Source: Gammaproteobacteria bacterium
Lineage (GTDB): Bacteria; Pseudomonadota; Gammaproteobacteria; Arenicellales; JAOTYS01
Direction: 5' to 3'
Assembly: GCA_029861795.1 (NCBI GenBank)
Contig: JAOTYS010000032.1
Location: forward strand, 1 to 20,077
DNA length: 20,077 nucleotides
Shown: positions 1-7,809 of the stretch, one piece after another
Position numbering within the stretch: the first letter of the stretch is position 1
Layout of the letters: every line of letters starts with the position of its first letter
The notes under the pieces: model-generated
What the model saw: only the letters and a program-made list of their open reading frames with translations
Told to the model about the DNA's origin: nothing
Database searches by the model: none
Position numbers and translations under genes: made by a program

Positions 1-1201
1 TGCTGGCAGTGTTAAGATGCAAAGCAGTCAAGGCGTCGCCGTTGTCCGCAAAACTCGTATGAAAATGCACGGCATCCAAGACGATCTCCGGAGTAGACAC
101 CGCCTCTAGCCATTCCACTTGTATCTGTACACGCCGCCCGTCGCCCTCGGGCCCAATTGGAACCTGCGAATAGGTGTCACTCACACTGGCATAGGCTCGT
201 ACGCCCGCTGACAGTTGTTGGGCGGGAATGGCCTGAGTCAACTGCGGATTCAGCATTTGAATGCGAGCATCCACTGCTTGCTTGATCTGAATATTGCCTT
301 CTTGTCCTGCGTTACCCTCAATACTTGGCAATCTGAAGTCAATCGCGTCTGTACTGACGGAAAATTCCTGTTGAATAATGAAAGGCTCAAGCCAATTCGA
401 CGGCAGCGTGGCGATTATTTTTTCGTCACCTCTGCTCTCGATCCACTCTGTTGAGAGCGATGTACCAAATCCACCGCCGCTTGGATCAAGACTGATCTGA
501 ACAGGCACGTTGACGGACTGTGTGGGAACGAAAAAGTGAGTGGCAACCAGTCTCCCGCCTTGCAGTTCGAATTGCGTAAAGCTGTCCAGGGATAGCTCCC
601 CTGCCTTGCTCTGCACCAGATCTTCAAACCTTAGAGTCAGGGCATCTGTCGGCGAAAAATAATAGCGTCCGTCTGTCTGTTGCATCGCGCCCGCAGCACT
701 TAGACGCAGCGAACTTGGCAATGACAACTCCAACACATTCTGTACAGATCGCGGAACGGAAAACTCAATATAGCGAGACAATTCCTCACGCCGCATCGGC
801 ACTGACACGTCGAGCACCACGCGAAAGGCTTTTTCATCACCTACAAATAGGTCGTAACCCTGTTCGTTGGCTATGAGACGACCGCCCGACAACTCTTTGA
901 CGTCGTTGACCGCAATATCATGACCGAACAAAGGAAGAGGATCAGGTTCGCCTTGCAGCACTCGACCAGCGACCTGCACGCGCCCGGCTGCCCCCTTATC
1001 TGTCACGGTCAGTTGGTAAAAGGCTTGCTCTATAGTGTAAAGAGGTGGCAGCTCGTCGTCTGTCTTAGTCCCCTCGAGCTTCCTTTTAATCTGCTCCGCA
1101 TACAACCCCCTGAATTCCGTCCACGGCACCGTAACCGTCGATTCCGCGAAGCTAGATCCAAAGATAATCAACAAAGATGAGGCAAGCAAAAATCGTCGCA
1201 T
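1..1201 (-). CDS. Exported protein of unknown function downstream of creBC (C-terminus beyond window)
   Basis: The frame is open without a stop from an ATG at 1201 to the left edge, giving at least 400 codons. The protein starts with a typical Sec signal peptide (MRRFLLASSLLIIFGSSFA, then ES), so the mature chain should be periplasmic or outer-membrane associated. The rest is rich in short hydrophobic/polar alternation, suggesting a beta-rich fold, with no transmembrane segment after the signal peptide and few cysteines. A stretch around residues 80-115 reads VAGRVLQGEPDPLPLFGHDI and continues into a GG-containing segment. I do not recognise a named domain. It lies 110 bp downstream of creC in the same orientation. 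E. coli has creD here, but this protein lacks the multi-pass membrane character of CreD, so I do not call it CreD. A likely Shine-Dalgarno (AAGGAG on the + strand at 1212-1217 reads CTCCTT on the coding strand) is not convincing, so the start rests on the signal peptide. Confidence 0.8.
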   Translation of the reverse strand, partial: MRRFLLASSLLIIFGSSFAESTVTVPWTEFRGLYAEQIKRKLEGTKTDDELPPLYTIEQAFYQLTVTDKGAAGRVQVAGRVLQGEPDPLPLFGHDIAVNDVKELSGGRLIANEQGYDLFVGDEKAFRVVLDVSVPMRREELSRYIEFSVPRSVQNVLELSLPSSLRLSAAGAMQQTDGRYYFSPTDALTLRFEDLVQSKAGELSLDSFTQFELQGGRLVATHFFVPTQSVNVPVQISLDPSGGGFGTSLSTEWIESRGDEKIIATLPSNWLEPFIIQQEFSVSTDAIDFRLPSIEGNAGQEGNIQIKQAVDARIQMLNPQLTQAIPAQQLSAGVRAYASVSDTYSQVPIGPEGDGRRVQIQVEWLEAVSTPEIVLDAVHFHTSFADNGDALTALHLNTAS

Positions 1202-1244
1202 GATTTGTCCCCCGATTGAATAAGGAGAACAATAAAACAACTGT

Positions 1245-1282
1245 GTGAAGAAACGATGGAAGTTTTTTGTGAAAACTGTGAA
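1245..1282 (-). promoter_or_regulatory. TTCAC repeats between creC and the exported-protein gene, possible CreB site
   Basis: On the coding (minus) strand TTCAC occurs at 1282-1278, 1273-1269 and 1249-1245, inside a T-rich stretch 44-81 bp upstream of the start codon at 1201. The first two copies form a direct repeat, TTCACAGTTTTCAC, with a 9-bp period. The E. coli CreB consensus ('cre tag') is TTCACNNNNNNTTCAC, an 11-bp period, so the half-site matches but the spacing differs. The position directly behind creBC makes a CreB site plausible. This is inference and could be chance in an A+T-rich leader. Confidence 0.35.
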
Positions 1283-1311
1283 AGAAACCGGATGGCGCCT
1301 TCTCGACGATT

Positions 1312-2745
1312 CTATGAGCGCGAGTGCAGTCTAAGTACGGCGGTCGTCCCTTGGTTCTCGGCACTCTCAAGTCCGACCTCACCGCCGTGCAGCTCGGCCA
1401 CTTCCTTGACCAGATTCAATCCCAGACCTGTTCCCTTAGTCATCGAGTCTCCCCGTCTATGGGAATAGAAACGATCAAATACTTTATTCATGGCATACTC
1501 GGGTATTCCTTGACCTTTGTCGACAATCCGCAACTCGACGCCGTCCCCCCACGGACGACTTGTAAGCAATACCGTCTCATTCGGCGGCGAGAATTCGACG
1601 GCGTTACGTACCAGGTTGAGAATGGCTTGGCGGATCAAATATCTTTCTCCGTAAACCACTGTGTCTGACGCGACTTCGTTTCGAAGTTTCACACCATGTT
1701 GGGTGGCAACAGAGTGTAGGCTTTCAGCAATCTCTGTCACTAAATCGCCCAAGTTGATGAGTTCTACGTCCTGCAAACCCTGTCTATTTTCCAGCGCGGC
1801 AAGCTCCAGCATGCGATCCACTGTGTCCTGCATGCGCTCAGTTTCAACCTTGATGCTGGATGCAAATCGTTGGCGTTGATCTAACGGCATGTCTTCGGCC
1901 AACAACTCGGCAGCTCCCCGCACCGCAGCCAAAGGGCTCTTTAGCTCATGCGTCAAAGTTTGAATATAGCGCTCAACGTAATCCTTACCCTCCAAGGCAC
2001 TACGCATCTCATCAATGGCCGCCCCCACTTCACCGATCTCATTGTTTCCAAGCGACGGTAGCGCGGCCCTTTCTCCGTGTTTGATCGCCGTGGTGTATTG
2101 GACCAGCTTCTTCAGCGGCAGACTCACCCAGGCGTAGAGCACCAAACCGATGGCGATTGCCGCAACCGCAGCAATGATTCCCGTTTGAATCAGTTCCATG
2201 CGAGCCGCGTGCGCAAACTGATCTATATTACGTTTCGGCTTGCCGACGCTCACTACACCGAAAATTTCACCCTCTACCATAATGGGCGCTGCAATGTACG
2301 CCACCGAGCCCTCTGGAAATAGTGGATCATTCTGAGTTGACCTGGCGCCGTATTCACCACTCAGGGTGCGCTTGACGTCGTTCCACTGAGAATAGTCTGT
2401 GCCTTCATCACGCCCACCGTCCGAATCGAACACTACCACTCCGTTCCGATCGGTTACATAGACTCGCATGTCCACGCGATCTCTCTCTAACTCGAAGATT
2501 CGTGCTTTGAACCGACGTGCGTAGACATCCTCGAACTTTTCTGTTAATTCCTGATTGACCACATCGTCTGTAACTACCGCGTCGGACAAGAGTTCTGCCA
2601 GAATGTTTGCGAAATCGACCAGTGGTTCTTCCAACGATTCCAAGTAGCGCGGCCGTAAGTCATCACTTATCCACTGCACCAGAAAATAGACACCCCCTCC
2701 AATGACCAAGGCAAACACTAGAAAGATTCGTGTGCGAACCTTCAT
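1312..2745 (-). CDS. creC: Sensor histidine kinase CreC
   Basis: This 477-residue protein is the membrane sensor kinase of the CreBC two-component system, which in E. coli responds to carbon source and growth conditions; E. coli CreC is 474 residues. It has an N-terminal transmembrane helix (about residues 7-25), a periplasmic sensor region of roughly 160 residues (containing DYSQWNDV and YGARSTQNDP, both close to E. coli CreC), and a second helix at about 186-208. A HAMP-like linker follows, then the H-box TLTHELKSPLAAVRGA with phospho-acceptor His266. The catalytic domain shows an N-box (RNAVEFSPP), a G1 box (DKGQGIPEY) and a G2 box (GTGLGL). The creB stop codon is 3 nt before the ATG (TAG-TTA-ATG), so the two are translationally coupled. 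Family assignment is strong; the signal it senses here is unknown. Confidence 0.93.
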   Translation of the reverse strand: MKVRTRIFLVFALVIGGGVYFLVQWISDDLRPRYLESLEEPLVDFANILAELLSDAVVTDDVVNQELTEKFEDVYARRFKARIFELERDRVDMRVYVTDRNGVVVFDSDGGRDEGTDYSQWNDVKRTLSGEYGARSTQNDPLFPEGSVAYIAAPIMVEGEIFGVVSVGKPKRNIDQFAHAARMELIQTGIIAAVAAIAIGLVLYAWVSLPLKKLVQYTTAIKHGERAALPSLGNNEIGEVGAAIDEMRSALEGKDYVERYIQTLTHELKSPLAAVRGAAELLAEDMPLDQRQRFASSIKVETERMQDTVDRMLELAALENRQGLQDVELINLGDLVTEIAESLHSVATQHGVKLRNEVASDTVVYGERYLIRQAILNLVRNAVEFSPPNETVLLTSRPWGDGVELRIVDKGQGIPEYAMNKVFDRFYSHRRGDSMTKGTGLGLNLVKEVAELHGGEVGLESAENQGTTAVLRLHSRS

Positions 2746-2748
2746 TAA

Positions 2749-3444
2749 CTAGACATCTAACGAGTAACCAATGCCGCGGTGGGATTTGATAGGGCTGGTC
2801 TCAGGTTTTATCTTCCGCAGTTTCGCCCGTAGTGTTTTGATATGGGTATCGATAGTACGTGGTAAGCGGTGTTCCAGTGCTTCCCAGGCCAAGTCGAGTA
2901 ATTGCTCGCGAGTGTAGACTCGTCCCGGTCGTTCGACCAAAGCCCTGAGCAAGCGATATTCGTAGCGAGAAAGTTTGAGTGTGTGTCCATGATAACTAAT
3001 GGCCATGCGCTCATGATCGATCTGAAATACGCCTTTATCGTCTATGTGCATATCATCTCGAACCATCCCTGTTCCGGTACGTCGCAACACCGCACGAACC
3101 CGTGCGGTTAACTCCCGCGGGCTGAACGGTTTGACCACGTAGTCGTCCGCACCCAGCTCCAGGCCAACTACACGATCCACTTCTTCGCTTCGTGCGGTGA
3201 GAAAAATGACGGGGACCGATTTAATTGCGCGAATCTGTCGGTATAGGTCAAAGCCGCTAGTGTCGGGTAAACCAATGTCAAGGATCACAAGGTCAGGGGA
3301 GGATTTCTTGATCGCCGCAATGCCTTCGCCACCGGTGCCAAGCCAGAGCGTCCGCATTCCTTCGGTGCGCAACGCGTAGGTTACGGTCTCTGCGATAGAG
3401 GGCTCGTCTTCGATCAGTGCAATTAGCGGTGACTCGTGTGTCAC
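2749..3444 (-). CDS. creB: Response regulator CreB (OmpR/PhoB family)
   Basis: A 231-residue OmpR-type regulator and partner of the adjacent CreC. The receiver domain (about residues 7-120) has the acidic pair E12/D13, phospho-acceptor Asp56 (VILDIGLPD), the conserved T/S in FLTARSEEVDR and the Lys in YVVKPFSPRE. The C-terminal winged-helix domain (about 130-231) ends with the CreB-typical RTIDTHIKTLRAKLRKIKPE and the SHRGIGYSL motif. Length and sequence closely follow E. coli CreB (229 residues). The start is a GTG at 3444 followed by ACACACGAG; no strong Shine-Dalgarno precedes it, and no in-frame ATG gives a complete receiver domain. It is the first gene of the creBC operon and binds DNA in the cytoplasm. 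Confidence 0.93.
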   Translation of the reverse strand: MTHESPLIALIEDEPSIAETVTYALRTEGMRTLWLGTGGEGIAAIKKSSPDLVILDIGLPDTSGFDLYRQIRAIKSVPVIFLTARSEEVDRVVGLELGADDYVVKPFSPRELTARVRAVLRRTGTGMVRDDMHIDDKGVFQIDHERMAISYHGHTLKLSRYEYRLLRALVERPGRVYTREQLLDLAWEALEHRLPRTIDTHIKTLRAKLRKIKPETSPIKSHRGIGYSLDV

Positions 3445-3505
3445 GATTAGATCAGAGCTGCCGAATGCGTTGGCAGACGTTCGCCCCTACTATTCGATCG
3501 CATAC

Positions 3506-3676
3506 TTACCGCTGGGAATCTATTTCCCCATACGCCTTTTCTAATTCCCATTTGATTCGAATTCCTCTGGCCCTATGGTATGTCGTGACCTCCAAGTCAT
3601 CGAACGCCAACATCATGCCGACCTCCCCTTGATCAGTTTCCTCGGCGTAGCACTCTCCTTTGGCACAATCACTCAT
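3506..3676 (-). CDS. Possible small protein, 56 residues, unknown
   Basis: An open frame on the minus strand begins at ATG 3676 and ends with TAA at 3506-3508, in the space between the RNase gene and creB. The product starts MSDCAKGECYAEETDQGEVG, is acidic in its first half, and has a plausible helical C-terminal half (IKWELEKAYGEIDSQR). Codon composition resembles the neighbouring genes. Two internal ATG codons at 3616 and 3613 follow a strong Shine-Dalgarno-like GGGGAGG, so a 36- or 35-residue product is the alternative. I recognise no family. It could be a chance frame in the leader of creB, in which case the region is simply the creB upstream region. Confidence 0.35.
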   Translation of the reverse strand: MSDCAKGECYAEETDQGEVGMMLAFDDLEVTTYHRARGIRIKWELEKAYGEIDSQR

Positions 3677-3738
3677 GACCACGATGAACTGCCGTACCTT
3701 GAGACTCCCTCAAAGCCTAAGATCGTATGCACCCGCGT

Positions 3739-5154
3739 TCATTTAACGACACGCCGCCTGGTTAATGCTAGATCTACCTTCATGCCAGGGCGCGCGAGGG
3801 TTACCGGGGTACCATATTCGATCTTCAATTTTTGTCTAAACGCCTGTGCCGCACTCGCCTCACCGTGTACCAAGTATACCGGCGGCTTATCGTTAAAACC
3901 GCGGTACCAACGCGCTAAGTCATCCCTATCACCATGGGCTGACAATCCTCCTACGGTATGTACTTTCGCGGCGACACGAACTGTCTCGCCATGAATGCGA
4001 ACGAACTTTGAGCCATCCACCAGCTTCCGTCCAAGGGATCCCTGGGCCTGATAGCCGACGATTACAACATGACACTCCTTACGCCAAACGTTGTGCTTGA
4101 GATGATGCAATATGCGGCCGCCATTGCACATGCCGCTGCCTGCAATCACGATTGCGCCGTTCATGAGCCGATTGATCACCTGAGACTCTTCCGGTGTCGG
4201 TGTCAGATGCAAGTTCTTGAGCTCTGGCATCTCGTTGACCTTTAGCCTTAGTTTAGTCGCCTCATCGTCATATAGATGTGGGTAGTTCCAATAGATCTCG
4301 CTGGCCTGGATGGCCATCGGGCTATCCAGGAAAACATGCCAACGCCCAAGCCCCCATGCACCGTAGTGTCTCCCCAACATGTACAACACTTCCTGGCTGC
4401 GTCCCACGGCGAAGGCGGGAATCAAGATGTTACCTTTTTGGTGTCGGGCATCGCTTATAACCTCGCCGATTTCCTCCACGGTTTTTTGACGATCGCGGTG
4501 CACCCGACCTCCGTAAGTGCTTTCCATCAATACCAAGTCGGCGTGTTCGATGACACTGGGATCACGCAGAATAGCGGCATCGTACTGACCCAAATCACCG
4601 CTGAAGACCAACCTTCGCTTCACGTCGCGCTCGCTCACCGAGACCTCGACGATTGCCGAACCCATAATGTGCCCGGCATCCTGGAAACTAACCGTGACCC
4701 CGGGAACAACCTGGACTTTTTGGTCATAGCGACGACCCCTCAAGCGGCGCAGGGCATTGCGCGCGTCCTGTCGGGTGTACAATGGTTCTATCGGTTCTAG
4801 CCCTTTGCGTTTACGCCTACGGTTCTCCCATTCGACGTCTCGTTCGCTCAACCCGGCGGAGTCTTCTAAAAGTACCTTGCACAAGTCTTTAGTGGCATTC
4901 TGGGCATAGATGGGACCTGTGAACCCCCGTTTAACCAATAGTGGTAACCGTCCGGAGTGATCGATGTGGGCGTGACTCAACACAACAGCGTCAATATCAC
5001 GTGCTTGAAAAGGAAAAGAGTCTCGATTGCGCGCCTCATCCTTGCGACTGCCTTGGATCAGCCCACAGTCCAACAAAACCTGATGACCACCCACACGCAA
5101 AATATGGCAGGAGCCTGTAACTTCTCCCGCCGCACCAAAAAACTCAAGCTCCAT
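3739..5154 (-). CDS. Metallo-beta-lactamase-fold RNase (beta-CASP family, CPSF/YSH1-like)
   Basis: A 471-residue beta-CASP nuclease, a cytoplasmic zinc enzyme predicted to cut RNA. The metallo-beta-lactamase core shows HxHxDH at residues 61-66 (LSHAHIDHSGRLP) and a further metal-ligand region at about 182 (QDAGHIMGSAIVE). The inserted beta-CASP region and RNA-specificity region contain GRSQEVLYML, AGSGMCNGGRI and GLSAHGD, followed by a late histidine in YLVHGE. The full length is typical for bacterial and archaeal members of this family. The start ATG at 5154 follows a good Shine-Dalgarno (AGGAGCAGGA). It is transcribed away from the DinB-fold gene, and the 166-bp gap to that gene should carry divergent promoters. 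The exact RNA substrate is unknown. Confidence 0.9.
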   Translation of the reverse strand: MELEFFGAAGEVTGSCHILRVGGHQVLLDCGLIQGSRKDEARNRDSFPFQARDIDAVVLSHAHIDHSGRLPLLVKRGFTGPIYAQNATKDLCKVLLEDSAGLSERDVEWENRRRKRKGLEPIEPLYTRQDARNALRRLRGRRYDQKVQVVPGVTVSFQDAGHIMGSAIVEVSVSERDVKRRLVFSGDLGQYDAAILRDPSVIEHADLVLMESTYGGRVHRDRQKTVEEIGEVISDARHQKGNILIPAFAVGRSQEVLYMLGRHYGAWGLGRWHVFLDSPMAIQASEIYWNYPHLYDDEATKLRLKVNEMPELKNLHLTPTPEESQVINRLMNGAIVIAGSGMCNGGRILHHLKHNVWRKECHVVIVGYQAQGSLGRKLVDGSKFVRIHGETVRVAAKVHTVGGLSAHGDRDDLARWYRGFNDKPPVYLVHGEASAAQAFRQKLKIEYGTPVTLARPGMKVDLALTRRRVVK

Positions 5155-5320
5155 TCCTGCTCCTACATGCTAACCGCTGTTTTGTTGCTAAAGCGCGGCA
5201 GTACTTAGCACCGACAAAGCCAAATAAGTACCTCAGTGTTACCATACGTGCATTGACGTTGATCGATTGTCACAAACAGCGGCCAAATCATACACTACCT
5301 GGTACATCCGAGAGCTCAAT

Positions 5321-5812
5321 GTGAACAGATTGCCAATGCTTGCCCGCTTTAATGCCTGGGCTAACCAACAGATCTACGGAACCTGTTCGCTATTGTCTGA
5401 CAAGCAATACAGGCTCGACCGCAAAGCCTTTTTCGGCTCTATCCACAATACGCTCAACCACCTGTTGGTTGTCGATAGACTTTGGCTTAGCCGACTCGAA
5501 GGAACAGAATGTGGAATCAGTAGCTTGGATCAGATACTGTACGCAAAATTCGATGCATTGCGGGCTGCTCGAACAAAGGAAGACAATCATCTAATCGACT
5601 ATGTCGACGCTTTAGATGAAACCAGGATTTCTGAGTCTACCGACTATGAACTAATGAATGGAGCACCCGGCAACACCCCGCGCGATCTCATTCTAATAAC
5701 CCTTTTCAACCATCAAACCCATCATCGCGGGCAAATCCATGCCATGCTCACCCAAGCAGGCCAGCATCCACGGGACATGGACATCATCGACTATCTCGAC
5801 GCTGTTGCTTGA
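5321..5812 (+). CDS. DinB-fold (DinB/YfiT-like) metal-binding protein
   Basis: I chose the GTG at 5321, which is preceded by GAGAG at suitable spacing and gives a 163-residue protein starting VNRLPMLARFNAWANQQIY, the usual beginning of this family. The ATG at 5336 is an alternative, and a TTG at 5267 would add an unlikely N-terminal tail. The family forms a four-helix bundle with a metal site made of three histidines. Here they are His47 (NTLNHLL) and His131/His135 in FNHQTHHRGQ. Members include damage-inducible DinB of Bacillus and thiol-dependent S-transferases, but most are uncharacterised and no substrate can be inferred. It is followed 34 nt later by the NlpC/P60 lipoprotein gene and is probably cotranscribed with it. 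Confidence 0.85.
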   Translation: MNRLPMLARFNAWANQQIYGTCSLLSDKQYRLDRKAFFGSIHNTLNHLLVVDRLWLSRLEGTECGISSLDQILYAKFDALRAARTKEDNHLIDYVDALDETRISESTDYELMNGAPGNTPRDLILITLFNHQTHHRGQIHAMLTQAGQHPRDMDIIDYLDAVA

Positions 5813-5846
5813 CCTCCTCCCGAGACACCAACGGGCATTAATCAAT

Positions 5847-6365
5847 ATGAACCGACTTCTCATCACTTGTGCGACTTTGATCGTAGTTGGTTGCGCGGGA
5901 CCTGGTGTAGTCGTTGATCTCCCCGCTGTCGTGGACCTAGAGCCGGCGGAAATCTTACCGCCCACAAATACTAACGCACTCACCTCGCAGGTCGACCTGG
6001 CGTCGTTGCTTGACCACCATTATGCCGTTTGGAAAGGCACTCGCCATAAGCTCGGTGGTACCACCAAAGGGGGTCTGGACTGCTCTGCGTTTGTCTATCT
6101 TACCTTTCAGAATTTGTTTGGAGTGGAGCTACCCAGAACCACACGACAACAATCCAAGGTGGGGAACACGATAAAGGAAAAGCACTTGCGTGCAGGAGAC
6201 CTGGTGTTCTTCAAAACCGGTCTTAGGGCACGCCATGTTGGGATCTACATCAACGATGGAACATTCATTCACGCTTCCACATCTGAAGGCGTCGTCAAAT
6301 CGTCCCTGAGTTCAAAATATTGGGCGAGGCACTATTGGAAAGCCGTGCGGCTTGACTCACTTTAA
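5847..6365 (+). CDS. NlpC/P60-family lipoprotein, predicted peptidoglycan endopeptidase
   Basis: A 172-residue lipoprotein. The N-terminal signal ends in a lipobox, VVGC with Cys16 as the lipidated residue, followed by A-G, so outer-membrane sorting is likely. The NlpC/P60 domain (about residues 50-172) has catalytic Cys79 in GGLDCSAFVY, His130 in ARHVGIY and His142 in FIHAST, the expected C-H-H triad. This resembles Spr/MepS-type enzymes that hydrolyse gamma-D-Glu-diaminopimelate or related crosslinks. The ATG at 5847 is preferred because upstream in-frame starts would bury the signal peptide behind 36 extra residues. It converges with the truncated LysR gene, with 44 bp between the two stop codons. 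The physiological role is not visible from context. Confidence 0.9.
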   Translation: MNRLLITCATLIVVGCAGPGVVVDLPAVVDLEPAEILPPTNTNALTSQVDLASLLDHHYAVWKGTRHKLGGTTKGGLDCSAFVYLTFQNLFGVELPRTTRQQSKVGNTIKEKHLRAGDLVFFKTGLRARHVGIYINDGTFIHASTSEGVVKSSLSSKYWARHYWKAVRLDSL

Positions 6366-6409
6366 GCGGCCCAACTCTTTTGGACAAGACTCAATCAGTG
6401 GCAGCCCGA

Positions 6410-7246
6410 TTACTTTCGGCTTCGGGCTTCGGCTAACACCCATTCACGAAACGCTGCAATCTTTGGCTGATTGGCATCGGCTTCTAACGATACAACGTAG
6501 TAGGCGAATTCCACTGGGGCGGCCAGGGAAACATCGAATGGTTTTACCAGGCGCCCTGCAGCCAAGTCGTCTGCCGCCAGCACACTGCCCGCTAAGGCCA
6601 CACCGTGACCCTCTATCGCCGCTTGCAGCGCCATGCTCGAGTTGGAAAACACCGGTCCACGGCTTGCATCAAAGTCACAACCCGCGGCCTTGAGCCACAT
6701 CGACCAGGTCGGCCAGGTCTCATCCATGGTATCCCAGTCTTCATGCAACATGGTGTGCGCGCGTAAATCGTCCGGCACCCGAAGTGAGTGGGGACCCTCT
6801 AGCACCCGCGGGCTGCACACCGGGAAGACTTCGTGGTTGAACAGCTTGTCGACCCGCAGCCCGCGGTAATCGCCGGGCCCATAGCGCAGACCCACATCGA
6901 CATTCTCTCGAGCCAGGTCGACAGTCCGCGATGTGGCATCCAGATGCACATCTATTTGTGGATGTCTGCTGTTGAAGCGCTCCAATCGTCGTACCAACCA
7001 CTTGGCCGCGAAATCCGGCTCCACGGTGACCGTCAGCAGGTTGGGGGTGGAGTGAGTGCGTAACAGCTCCGTCGCTTCCCGCAGCTTTTCGAAGCCCTGA
7101 CGTAGCGCGGGTAGGCATAGTTGGCCCGCGTCGGTAAGCAATAACGCCCGATTAAGACGGCGGAACAGTTGTACCTCCAAGTACTCCTCTAACGCTTTCA
7201 CCTGATGGCCGACGGCGGCCCTCTGGTCGACGGAATCAAAGCTCAC
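6410..7246 (-). pseudogene. 5'-truncated LysR-family regulator (GcvA-like)
   Basis: The frame encodes the C-terminal end of the helix-turn-helix (AAVGHQVKALEEYLEVQLFR), the linker helix and the whole LysR substrate-binding domain, in a form typical of the GcvA subgroup (FRRLNRALLLTDAG; DVGLRYGPGDY). GcvA-type proteins have about 30 more residues before this point, containing most of the DNA-binding helix-turn-helix, and these are absent. The longest frame begins with a GTG at 7246, giving MSFDSVDQR before the family match starts at about 7219. Upstream the frame reaches a TAA at about 7280 without any helix-turn-helix sequence. The break coincides with a 14-bp inverted repeat. The protein, if made, probably cannot bind DNA. 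It is either a pseudogene created by an insertion or deletion, or less likely a remnant effector-binding protein. Confidence 0.8.
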
Positions 7247-7265
7247 CAGCCCTTTGATTCCGTCG
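7228..7265. repeat. 14-bp perfect inverted repeat at the LysR breakpoint
   Basis: CGACGGAATCAAAG at 7228-7241 and its exact reverse complement CTTTGATTCCGTCG at 7252-7265 are separated by a 10-nt loop. The structure sits just outside the point where LysR homology stops. It has no following T-run, so it is not a standard intrinsic terminator. It may be a recombination scar or the subterminal hairpin of an inserted element. Confidence 0.85.
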
Positions 7266-7809
7266 TACTGGCGTTAGCATCTACAGTACCCTCGCATTGT
7301 GGATAACCTTATGTTCGTACGAAACCACCGCTCGGTACCCTCGTGTTAAAACGTGAACTTCGCACCACAGCTTCGCTGTGGCCTACTTAAAGTGTCCCTC
7401 CGCGACTAGCCAAAGCGGTGAACATCTCGTGTTTGGGTCGACTTATTCGTAGCCTACGGTGCATGTCCCCTCTCACTGACAGATACCTGTCAGCGGTGTC
7501 CAGTATCACGGAGAAGTGGACCGAGTATCTATAACGGGTCGATAGCGCCATTCTAGCCGTCGTCCAGCCACCGTCTGCTTCGCAGCGGCATGCAGCCCCT
7601 CACGGGTCTATCCTCGGATCCGTACTAACGGCCACCTCCAGACCCTCGGAGTTTAGGGAAACCACCATACTGAGTGTCGGGTTGCACCACCCAAAGCAGC
7701 CTATCATGTTCGAAACTGATCCAAATCAACGAACCCGGAACATGAATGTGGTAAAGGCTTGTCTCATTACCGAAAGAATGCTGACCATATCAACCAAAGA
7801 GGATTAATC
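7266..7809. other. 544-bp non-coding region of unknown origin, hairpin-rich
   Basis: No convincing coding frame on either strand. It contains two strong short hairpins: CCACAGC-TTC-GCTGTGG at 7365-7381 and CTGACAG-ATAC-CTGTCAG at 7476-7493. A perfect DnaA-box sequence, TTATCCACA, lies on the minus strand at 7298-7306. The hexamer GTGTCC recurs (about 7394 and 7496). Such ends are common in mobile elements, and it lies between two broken genes, so a decayed element is my best guess, but I cannot name a family. The last about 15 bp hold the Shine-Dalgarno (AGAGGA) of the following gene. Confidence 0.45.

Noticed and set aside
1..1201. Calling the exported protein CreD
   Set aside because: The visible 400 residues have a cleavable signal peptide and no membrane helices, unlike CreD.
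3575..3994. 139-codon plus-strand frame across the RNase 3' end and the gap before creB
   Set aside because: More than half is antisense to the RNase gene, and the sequence has no recognisable motif.
4276..4800. 174-codon open frame opposite the beta-CASP RNase gene
   Set aside because: It is fully antisense to a clearly recognisable conserved protein and shows no domain of its own.
7298..7306. Perfect DnaA box as evidence for a replication origin
   Set aside because: Only one box is present, without a cluster, an A+T-rich unwinding region or dnaA/dnaN/rep genes nearby.
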